In this document: positions 55,568 to 64,000 of the stretch, one piece after another
Position numbering within the stretch: the stretch's first letter is position 1
Layout: each line of letters opens with the position of its first letter
Assembly (NCBI RefSeq): GCF_030272615.1
Contig: NC_081412.1
Span: 695,586,083-695,650,082, forward strand
Source: Cryptomeria japonica
Lineage: Eukaryota > Streptophyta > Pinopsida > Cupressales > Cupressaceae
Reading direction: 5' to 3'
DNA: 64,000 bases
Notes under the pieces: generated by a model
The model's input: the letters and a program-made list of their open reading frames with translations, nothing else
Told to the model about the DNA's origin: nothing
Database searches by the model: none
Made by a program: the position numbers and the translations under genes

Positions 55568-55847
55568 ATAGGGGAATACACATTAAGGAAACTTACTCAT
55601 TAGCTCACTCAGTGTGAGCAAGCCTATCATGATCTTATGGTCAAATATAAGGCCTCTTTGGTAAAAAGGAGAGAATATGCTAAAAAAATGATGGAGCTAT
55701 CTGAAAATAGTTCTTCTAATGAAGCAGACATGGAAGCCTTGATTCAAGAAGTAGAAAAGCTGAATGAATCCAATTCCAACCTAAGAAAGGAGTTGGAAGG
55801 ACTAACTATTCGAATGTGCCAAGAGCTTGAGAACCGGAGGAAAGCTG
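55568..55847 (+). pseudogene. TRG-A2 ORF1, N-terminal fragment
   Basis: Homologous to TRG-A ORF1 from 33882. The start codon reads ATA instead of ATG. From 55637 the coiled-coil segment is open (MMELSENSSSNEADMEALIQ, then LRKELEGLTIRMCQELENRR). Here CGA and AGA codons stand where TRG-A has TGA stops, which identifies those stops as later point changes. The frame is cut at 55847 by the LTR of TRG-D. Confidence 0.85.
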
Positions 55848-56656
55848 TGTTGGCATATGCACACTCCAATGAGACATTGTAGGTGATTGAAGGTTTTGTC
55901 ATTGATGGCAACCTTACAATCCTATGGCACTGACAAGGCATTACACAGGCACTAGCAAGATCAGACTCTACACCGGCACTCAGACCACCGGCACCGGCAG
56001 AGAAAGGAAGCATATTGGTACAAAGGCCGATGGGATTTTTGTTATATTATATTTTGTTTATTATTGTTAAATCTTTGTAAGATGACTTGGCATCATTGTA
56101 AAATGACTCTTATATATGAGAGATCATTATAGAACATTTGTAAGAAGTGAAAAGAAAAAGAAATATATTTAGGCAAAATAAGGCAGACCTCTTATGTGAA
56201 TTATAGGATAAGGGTTTATGTAAGAAGTAGAGCAGCAACCGGTACTAGATCTAGCATTATAGATGCTATTCTGAAGTAGTACAAGATACTAGATTTATAT
56301 AATCCATAATTGTAAGTCAATGAGACTTCCCATTGAGCAGTGAGCTCTAGGCAGTTGGCCTTCCTACATGTGCAAAGCCCCTCTTGTAGCAGTAATATTC
56401 TCTTATTGGCCAGTAAGTGAATATTATCGGTCACAAATCCCACTGAGATTTTTCCCACACTGGGTTTCCTCGTTAAAACATTGTGTTATGGTGTGTTTTT
56501 CATTTAGTTGCTTTAAATTCTGTTTATTGCATTATTTCTTGCATACCGATACATTGTTATAATATGTTCTACATGTTTTAAGTTAACAAATTCATTTCAC
56601 CAGTTAGATACTGATTCACCCCCCCCCCCCTCTCAGTATCTATGGGAATCCTAACA
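55848..56656 (+). repeat. 5' LTR of TRG-D (809 bp)
   Basis: TGTTGGCATATGCACACTCC to AATCCTAACA, followed by the primer site. It contains GAGATTTTTCCCACACTGGG (56440-56459), the shared core, and a long C run in TTCACCCCCCCCCCCTCTCA near 56611. Confidence 0.88.
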
Positions 56657-56658
56657 AT

Positions 56659-56670
56659 TGGTATCAGAGC
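56659..56670 (+). promoter_or_regulatory. Primer binding site of TRG-D
   Basis: TGGTATCAGAGC, two bases after the LTR end. Confidence 0.92.
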
Positions 56671-56727
56671 TTGGTCCTCTATTTTCAAAAGCCTAATAAC
56701 TTGAGGAAGATCTTGACACTGGTAGAG

Positions 56728-57888
56728 ATGGAAAATCTGATGAAGAAACTAGAAGTAGCTCTCTCAAACTATGATGCAAAGAAATTGAAAAATATCAAAC
56801 TAGAAGATGATCTAAAGGCAGCCTAGGATATTATTCAAGCACTTCAAGAAAATATTACTATTTCAAGAAACAAGAGAAGAGAACTTTGTGAAAAGATGCA
56901 AAATGAGAATGATGAAAAGGAAACTCTTGATGATATGATAAAAAAGCTGAAACAAGAGAACATGACAACAAAGAATGAGATGCAGGATATGACTATGAGA
57001 TTTTGTAAAGAAATTGAGGATAGAAAGAAGAATGAAGAAGATTTGACCAGAAGACTAAGTGATGCTACAAATGAAAACACAAGACTCAGCTATGAAAATG
57101 ATTTGTTGAAGACAGACCTGATGCACACTCAGAATGACTCCAATGAACTGATGAGGTAGAAAGAAGTCTTAGAAAGAGAAATAGATACTACAAATAAACA
57201 TAAAGAGAAATTCAAGAAAAGCTCAGAGGAACTTGGTAACTTGTTGAAGAATCAAACACCTAAAGGTGACACTTTTGGAATTGGCTTTGAAGTTGGTGAA
57301 AGCTCTGGTACTACAAACACTTAGGATCATAGCAAACCGGTAAGGCAACCTAATGCTTATAAATTCAATGGAAAATGCTTTAACTATAATAAGTATGGTC
57401 ATAGAGAAAATGAATGTAGATCTAGAAATTATCAGAATATCAACACACCCACTGGTCAATGTTCAAAATGCAACAAAGTTGGTCACAACTCTGAAAATTG
57501 CAGAATGAATGTGAGATGTTATGTTTGTGGAAGATATGGACACCTATCTAATCAATGTACAACACAAACCGACATAGGTTATGGGAAAGCTATTCAGAAG
57601 AATAATGTGACTTGTTATGCATGTAACAAGATTGGGCATATTGCAAAATTCTGTAGAAGTAAAGGATCACCGGCAAACAACAAAGGTCCTAGTTTGAAAG
57701 GAAAAGAAAAAGTTGAAGAGGTTAAGCAAGAATTCTCAAAACAATGGATTAGAAAGTCTGACCTAAATATTGTTGGGAATACTCCTCCACCGGTAGAACC
57801 AATCAACACTTCACCAGTAGGATAGAGTGATGCTTCACCGGTAGGACAGAGTAATACTCCACTGACAGGAAGCTCTTCATCAAATTGA
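56728..57888 (+). pseudogene. TRG-D ORF1: coiled-coil, four-CCHC protein
   Basis: ATG 56728 to TGA 57886-57888 in one frame of 387 codons, with TAG stops at 56824, 57157, 57322 and 57823. The first half is a charged heptad-rich coiled coil (DDMIKKLKQENMTTKNEMQD; RLSDATNENTRLSYENDLLK). Four knuckles follow: CFNYNKYGHRENEC (second Cys lost to Tyr), CSKCNKVGHNSENC, CYVCGRYGHLSNQC and CYACNKIGHIAKFC. The tail has a duplicated SPVGQS-type motif in which one copy carries the TAG. Same plan as TRG-A and TRG-B ORF1, and the best preserved knuckle set. Confidence 0.87.
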
Positions 57889-58193
57889 AGAAAACTTTCT
57901 TGAGGGTTTGGCAATCAATGAGACATATGCTATAATTCCCTCGGTTAATGGTGAGAAGTTGGAAATTACTTCTATATCGACAGACAATGTTAAGTGACTA
58001 CTTAACTGACATGCATTAAATGTGGTAGATGGCAAACAAACATTATAAATTTGTGGTTTTGGCTCCATTTTATTTCACTGAGATTTCAAACATTCGAAGA
58101 GCGCAAAATTTGCAGAGCTAAGAGATTTCGAGCAAAGAGGCAAAGCACTTCAGCAATCAATCCATCCAAAGGCAGAAAAAGGTATTTATCATC
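57889..58193 (+). other. Linker between TRG-D ORF1 and ORF2
   Basis: About 300 bases without a long plus frame, in the same position as the TRG-A linker. Confidence 0.5.
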
Positions 58194-59386
58194 ATGGCAT
58201 CCTCCTCTACACCTGAATTCATAGAAAACCCTACAATAGTCAAGGTTATAAAATGTCCTGGGCTCGTATTTTAGCTAGTTCCCGAGGTAGCTAAGAAAGA
58301 TGACAATGTAGGTGCTTTTTCCCAAATTCCAAAAGGAGTTGTTTTCACAGAAGATCCTCGAATATACATTCATTGCAACATAGAGGAATTAGGAGATGAA
58401 GAAATTAAAAGCGTGTATAAGACTATTATATGTAAAAATTCCAGTAATGTAAAACCTGAACATAAAATTGTTGAAACCCTAGGATTCACTAAAATCTCTG
58501 CATTCCTGAATTTCCCAAGGAGGTGATTAGGATAGTTTTAAGTAGGGTACATGGTTCATTCTTTTGGCTTGATTCAGTACACAAAATTACAAAGGAAGCT
58601 GTGAAAGCAGTAACAGGGTTACCTTCCACCGATAACAGACCAAACAAGACTAAGAAGGTCTCCAATGACCTAGTAATGAACTTAACTGGCACAACATTAG
58701 ATAGAAGGTCTCTGAGGGTTAATGATGTGACTGATATAAATGTGAGATTTTCTAGCATGATTTTAGGGTACAAAGCAACTCATGCAAACAGACTTAACTC
58801 AGTTTCCAATTTATGCATTAAGAGTGCTTATGACATGGTTAAAGACAATGTAAAAATTGATGTATGTGAATGGTTAAAAGATGAGTTGATTTATAACTTA
58901 GGCAAAAATCAAGAAGGATAAGAAACAAAATTTTAGATTTGGAAATCTACTTGTATGCTTGACACTACACATAACCAAACAGGTTCTCGGTATAGGCAGT
59001 AAGAACCTTGGATTTGATATACCGGTAGGAAAACAATTAACAGACCTATTCAATAACATGGGTGAAAACAAAGAAAAGAATATTCATGACTATTTTCAAG
59101 CACTAAAGCTTAGGATGAACAAAAGAATCAGACTATCATAGAAATTGTCAACAAATACAAGGATGAGATCTAGATGGAAGTAGTCATCCCAAGAACAATT
59201 TGGGTAACAAAGATGGGTTATGAGACCGATGATCATATAATTGAGACTTATGCTAAAGCACTTTTGGAAGCACCAAATCAACCAAAGGAAGAAGTATTTG
59301 GTAGTGCTGAGACCACAGAAAAACAAATTCAATCTAAGAAGAGAGTGAAAAATATTGAACCAGTTGTTGATAGTTCTGTTACTTAA
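58194..59386 (+). pseudogene. TRG-D ORF2 (unknown family, truncated)
   Basis: ATG 58194 (MASSSTPEFIENPTIVKV) starts the frame. A TAG lies at 58272, and a one-base shift near 58510 moves it to the frame open at 58523-58921. Conserved blocks are IYIHCNIEELG, IRIVLSRVHGSFFWLD, HKITKEAVKAVTGLPS, LRVNDVTDINVRFSSMILGY and ATHANRLNSVSN. Homology to TRG-A ORF2 continues with stops through LRMNKRIRLS and MGYETDDHIIETYAKALL to KNIEPVVD. Copia-3 cuts it before the Lys/Glu-rich region, so presence of that region in this family is unknown. Confidence 0.83.
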
Positions 59387-60839
59387 TATAAGTACAGATC
59401 CAATAGCCAACAAGATGAGAAGGGGGGGGGGTGAATCATACAAACTTAATCATCCATAAAAACATCAGATTCAACCTCAGTAACATATATATCAGTCATA
59501 TAACCAAAAACTGTCAAACATGCAAACTCAAAAGCATATGAACAATATAAACCTCATAACACCAGATTTAACGTGGGAACCCAAATAGGGAAAAACCACT
59601 GTGGGATTTTGGACCCACTAACTCTTCTAGAGTATGCTCAGTTAAAAGCAAATCCTGTTAAAGATTACAAACACATTGCTAGATGTGACCCGGTTAAGGG
59701 ATTTCCCTCAGATCTGTTAGGATCTTCACTTTGTTAGAAGTGACCTTGTCAAAGGATTTCAAAAACTCAATCATAATGTCACCTTGTTAGAGGATTTACA
59801 TATAAGACTATTAAGTCCACTCAGTTAAGAGATTTCCTGTCACTTTCACAAAATAACAGTGATACAATCTGTCTGCAACTTCACATCTAAAATGCTAAAG
59901 AAGATTCCTATTTTTTCAATACAATCTAGACATAGAACTAATCTTGTCTATTTGTTGGGCATAAATACTCTATTATTTTAATAGGTCTTCAAGCTTTTGT
60001 GCTTGGTAATCACTATGTAGCATCCCTATGCATACACTTGCCCACATCCATTGTTTATCAACAGTTTCTTATTTATAAACAATATTTTAACCGCTTAATC
60101 TCATTGATCACATTTTCCATGATCAATTATAGCCATCAAATCTTCAATCTTGTCCAGGTTCATTGTATCTTTCAATCTAAAAATGTTTTACCCCGCCTTG
60201 GAACTTGCACATTCACCTTGGAACTTGTGTTAGCGTAATACAGTTCAATCTGAGTTGTAGATCTTCTTGCCAACTTTCCATTGCCTTAGATTCGCTTAAC
60301 AAACTTCTTCCACGACTTACCAATCATTGATCCACTCTAGCTCATCAGCTTCTTTCATTAAATATCACATGTAAACATTTAATGCATTTTTTTATAGCTT
60401 GGTTACAACTCAGTGAATACTAAACTTCACTTGGTAGACATTCTATCTTCATTAACTGACTGCGATAACCTTAGGGTTTACCGACTAGGTTCTTTGCCTG
60501 AAAACATAGTATAGTATTAACCTTTACATTTTACAACATATGTATGATGTTAAAACAATCTAAAACATCAAGATCTCATCATTGTCTAACTCGGTAGTAG
60601 TTGCCCATTGAATATATTATCCCCTTATTCATCATATTCTTTCCTGTGTCTTTACCGACTTCTTTATAATCTTCATATCATACTTCTCAAGGTATGGCAA
60701 CATCATACTGAATTAGAAAATCAATTTCTTGACATCAATGACAAAATAATAATATCAAGATAGTAAAACATCTTTAATCAGTTCTGTCCATAATCATCAA
60801 CAACCTTCTCAATATCCTTATAATGTAATATTGCCAACA
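59387..60839 (-). repeat. 3' LTR of Copia-3 (left edge uncertain)
   Basis: On the minus strand it begins TGTTGGCAATATTACATT at 60839 after the polypurine tract. The other end lies within 59377-59395, just left of the AGAAGGGGGGGGGGTGAATC tract near 59413, and cannot be fixed without the partner LTR. The core GGGAACCCAAATAGGGAAAA is at 59575-59594. Confidence 0.78.
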
Positions 60840-60854
60840 ATCTCCCCCTTTGGC
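60840..60854 (-). promoter_or_regulatory. Polypurine tract of Copia-3
   Basis: Minus strand GCCAAAGGGGGAGAT directly before the LTR, identical to Copia-1 and Copia-2. Confidence 0.9.
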
Positions 60855-60959
60855 ATTGATGGCAAAACCAATTGATTTAACCTTTAAAAGATTCGGATTG
60901 TTGTGATTCTGAAATGCTTGAAATGCTCTCCCCCATTCATTAGACTTCTTTTTTATTTT

Positions 60960-61091
60960 CGGTCTTTATTTTAATCTGTAGTCTTCTAGTCTTCTCTCAG
61001 TCTTCTCCCATATATTCTCGGTCTTCTCCTCCTTAGGTCTTCTCTCCCTTAAGTGGGTCTTCTCCCCCTGGGTAGGTCTTCTCCCCCTTTG
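60960..61091 (-). repeat. Tandem polypurine-like units in the Copia-3 3' untranslated region
   Basis: On the plus strand GGTCTTCTCCCCCTT-like units (GTCTTCTCTCAGTCTTCTCC, GGTCTTCTCCTCCTTA, GGTCTTCTCTCCCTTAA, GGTCTTCTCCCCCTGGGTA, GGTCTTCTCCCCCTTTGACA) follow each other. On the element strand these are repeated AGGGGGAGAAGACC runs, similar to the true tract. Confidence 0.82.
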
Positions 61092-61346
61092 ACAACAATG
61101 CCAAAAAGAAAAAGAACTAAAACATAATTTCTTTCTGTAAGAAGTTATTTCATGTTGTTGTGTATCAACTGAGTCTCGGTCAGAGCATTTGTCTTCAATT
61201 CATGTTCCCTGTATCATTCTCTGTATTATTTCAGTATTAATTCTAGTACACTTTCAAAAAAAACATTCTAAAGTGTATCACTCCAGCATCAACTCCCCAA
61301 AAGATATTCAATAGAGTCATCAAAGTGATGCTTTCACCAAACTCGG

Positions 61347-64000
61347 TCAGTGAGTAAAAGATAGGGGTAGGACCCCTAACTTACTTTTGAGATATTCAAA
61401 AGTGTCCTTTGGTAGTGGTTTGGTGAAGATATCAGCTATTTGCTCCTTTGTGTTAACATATTCCAACACCACTTTCTTCTCTTGAGCTTCTTCTCTAAGA
61501 TAATGATATTTGATAGATATGTGTTTTGTCTTAGAGTGCATAATAGGGTTCTTTGAAATATTAATGGCACTAGTATTATCACATAATATAGTTACTGGCT
61601 CGGTAACTTTCTCATTTATACCTTCCAATAGTTGTTTGATCCATGCAATGTTGGTACAATTTAGTGCTTCTGCAACATATTCAGCTTCGGCTGTTGACTG
61701 AGAAACACATCCTTGTTTCTTGCTAGGCCAACTCAGTAGTCTTTCTCCTAAGAAGAAAGCTCGTCCACTTGTTCTTTTTCTGTCATCAATGTTGCCTGCC
61801 CAATCAACATCAATATAAACTTTTAAATCAAAATCATTTCCTTTCTGATATACTAAGCCATAATCTTCAGTGCCTTTTAAGTATCTAAAAATTCTTTTGA
61901 TTGGCATCACGTGTATTTCCTTAGGATCTGCAGAGAATCTTGCAACAATACCTACTGCATGTGCTATATCTGGCATGCTGTGAACAACATATTGTAGTTT
62001 TCCAATCATAGATCGGTAGAGTGTCTTATCAACAGATGCAGATTCATCATTCTTTGATAGTTTATAGTTGGTAGTCATAGGAGTACTTACTGGTTTTGAA
62101 TCCTCCATTCCAAATTTCTTCAAGATTTCCTTTATGTACTTGGATTGAGTAATGAAAATCTCATTTTTCATTTGCAGTATCTGTAAGCATATAAAATACT
62201 TTATCTCACCGATTAATGACATCTCAAATTCTTTGCTCATTTCATTTCCAAAGTTCTTGCATAAAGAGCCATTTCCACAAAATATAATATCATCAACAAA
62301 TATGGCTGAGATTAGTATTCCATTTTCATCATTCTTCATGTACATGTTGTTGTTCTCACTTGTCCTTATAAAACCAATATTAATCAAATAAGAGTGCAAT
62401 CTTTCATACCATGCTCTAGGTGCTTGTTTCAGACCATATAAAGATTTGTTCAATTTACACACCTGATCTTTATTATTGTCTTCAACAAATCCTTCAGGTT
62501 GTTCAATGAAAACTTCTTCTTCTAATATTCCATTCAGAAATGCAGATTTGACATCCATTTGATATACCTTGAAGTTCTTGAAAGTCTCACCATAATCAAT
62601 TCCTTCTTCTTGGGCATAAACTTTGCAAACTAATCTTGCTTTGTTCCGAATGACCTCACCTTTTTCATTTAGCTTGTTTCTGAAGATCCACTTTGTACCA
62701 ATTACATTTTTGTCCTTCGGCCTTGGGACCAATGTCCATGTGTCATTCTTCTTGATTTGATCAATCTCTTCTGTCATAGAATTTATCCAATCTTCACTAT
62801 TAAATGCCACTTTCACTATTCTCGGTTCAAATTTAGATATCAAACATGTGTTCTATCTTAGTTTGTTCCTTGTCATCACTAGATCATCCTTATCTCCTAT
62901 AATCTAACTTGGTGCATGGTGCCTTCTAACATACTTGGCTAATACAGGCTCAGTAGGCTCTGTATGATCTTCTTCATCACTTGATAACTGGATATCTTCT
63001 TCATTTTCTTCAATAGTTATCTCGATAGGACTTCTCGGTTGCACATAGACAAATTCATCATAGTCTTCTGGTTCTTTGGAATTTCCTTCATCATTGCTTT
63101 CTACAAATTCATCAATTTTCACATTTGCACTTTCTACTATTTTGTTAGATGATTTGGTCAGACATTTAAATGCTTTGCTTCTAGAAGAATATCCTAGAAA
63201 TGTTCCTTCTTCACTTTTCTGATCAAACTTGCCATTTCTATCATCTTTATGAACATAGCATTTACTTCCAAAGATCTTAAAATAACTTACATTAGGTTTC
63301 TTGCCATACCAAATTTCATAAGGTGTCTTCAAAGTACATTTCTTCAATTGAACTCGGTTCAAGGTGTAAACAACTGTGCTTATTGCTTCTCTCCAAAATG
63401 TTTGTGGAACCTTCTTCTCAATCATTAGTATTCTAGCACAATCCACAATAGATCCATTTCTTCTTTCAGCTATTCCATTCTGCTGTGGAGTTCTCCGTGC
63501 AGAGACTTGTCTTTTTATACCATGATCATTGCAAAATAGGTCGAACTTATCAGATGTAAACTCTCCTCCTCTATCTGATCTAAGACATTTCAGTTGTCTT
63601 TCTATTTCATTTTCAACTCTTGCCTTGTACCATTTAAACATTTGAAAAGCTTCTAATTTTTCTTTTAAAAACATTACTGACATCATCCTTGAATAATCAT
63701 CCACAAATAATATGAAATACTTATCACCATAATAACTTTGAACTTTCATAGGACCACAAATATTAGTGTGCACAAGATCTAAAATTCCCTTAGAAGTGTA
63801 GGACTTACTTCTAAAGCTAGATCTTGTCATCTTACCCATATGGCATCCTCAGCACATAGCATTCTCAAGTTTTTCAAGACTCAGTAGACCTCTTACTCGA
63901 TGCTTCTTACTTATTTTGATCAGATTATCAAAATTAACATGACAAAACCTTTTATGCCATAACCAGGTATTATCAATCTTTGCATGCAAACACTTATTGT
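61347..64000 (-). pseudogene. Copia-3 integrase, reverse transcriptase and RNase H (frame kept, stops and a deletion)
   Basis: One frame runs from the window edge to the stop at 61347. From the right it shows an integrase zinc region (GCHMGKMTR, preceded by a stop where Trp is expected), HTNICGPMKV, CLRSDRGGEFTSDKFD and QQNGIAERRNG. A 498-codon frame (62843-61347) follows with reverse transcriptase ([48 protein letters not shown]) and complete RNase H ending [10 protein letters not shown]. Stops lie at 62901 and about 62852. Between DYGETF and KNFKVYQMD about 19 residues present in Copia-1 and Copia-2 are missing in frame, which removes a conserved part of the fingers region and should inactivate the enzyme. 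Gag and protease lie outside the window. Confidence 0.9.

Larger units (their letters stand above)
46468..55847 (+). mobile_element. TRG-A2: second TRG-A family element, 5' part, with a gypsy element nested in its LTR
   Basis: The LTR starts at 46468 (TGTTGGCATTTTTGATGATT), is split at 47435 by the gypsy element at 47436-55296, resumes at 55297 and ends at 55517. Primer site and the start of ORF1 follow, until TRG-D interrupts at 55848. The rest lies beyond the window or is lost. Sequence follows TRG-A LTR and ORF1 closely. Confidence 0.9.
55848..59386 (+). mobile_element. TRG-D: third non-autonomous family, 5' LTR and interior, cut by Copia-3
   Basis: LTR 55848-56656, primer site, ORF1 and ORF2 in order on the plus strand, with no pol. 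It is inserted in TRG-A2 ORF1; AGCTG at 55843-55847 would be the left target copy, and the right end is outside the window. ORF2 breaks off at about 59386 where Copia-3 begins. LTR sequence is unlike TRG-A and TRG-B apart from the shared core motifs. Confidence 0.87.
59387..64000 (-). mobile_element. Copia-3: reverse-strand Copia retrotransposon, 3' part, runs off the window
   Basis: 3' LTR at about 59387-60839, polypurine tract, 3' untranslated region, then RNase H, reverse transcriptase and integrase on the minus strand up to the window edge. Protein blocks resemble Copia-1 and Copia-2 but are clearly a different family. It is inserted in TRG-D ORF2. Confidence 0.9.

Noticed and set aside
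59096-59443. 115-codon hydrophobic minus ORF
   Set aside because: Antisense shadow of TRG-D ORF2 that crosses into the Copia-3 LTR boundary; no family features.

Overview
This window is repeat-dominated plant nuclear DNA. There is no operon layout, no ribosomal RNA or tRNA gene, and no intact housekeeping gene. Almost everything is LTR retrotransposon, arranged as insertions within insertions. Plant origin is shown by Copia and Gypsy polyproteins of plant type, an antisense plant-mobile-domain ORF and initiator-Met-tRNA primer sites (TGGTATCAGAGC). The deep nesting and heavy decay suggest a very large seed-plant genome, perhaps a conifer, but no species-diagnostic gene is present, so that is inference.

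Layout. 1-20280: the 3' part of a Tat/Ogre-like Ty3-gypsy element (RNase H, second RNase H, integrase, spacer, antisense plant-mobile-domain ORF with its own TATA box, 3' LTR). It is split by a Tork-like Copia (2900-7865, a collapsed tandem element) and by a reverse-strand Copia-1 (8519-15239, target duplication TAGAG). 20281-27148: the only non-LTR stretch, holding a broken, spliced SET-domain gene relic (about 20700-24762) with tandemly duplicated exons, then a minisatellite and featureless AT-rich DNA. 27149-41577: reverse Copia-2 (TATCC duplication), whose gag start is split by a complete non-autonomous element, TRG-A (32738-40349, CAAGT duplication). 41583-42700: diverged tandem repeats. 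About 42700-46239: a truncated reverse non-autonomous element, TRG-B. 46240-46467: a gypsy gag scrap interrupted by a second TRG-A family member (46468 onward). The LTR of that member is split by a young non-autonomous gypsy element (47436-55296, CATCT duplication), and its interior is split by TRG-D (55848-59386). TRG-D is in turn cut by reverse Copia-3, which runs off the window.

Most interesting content. Three different LTR families (TRG-A, -B, -D) lack protease, integrase and reverse transcriptase but share two ORFs. ORF1 is a coiled-coil protein with four CCHC zinc knuckles. ORF2 is a conserved protein I cannot assign, which in TRG-A is about 1,005 codons long with a roughly 155-residue Lys/Glu-rich helix. 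Their primer site, polypurine tract and LTR core motifs match those of the autonomous Copia elements beside them, which suggests mobilisation in trans.

Decay. Most pol and gag frames remain open apart from stop codons, and most of those stops are explained by C-to-T or G-to-A transitions, as expected for methylated, silenced transposons. The least decayed frame is the 995-codon Gag-protease-like ORF at 49846-52833. No element here appears able to move by itself.
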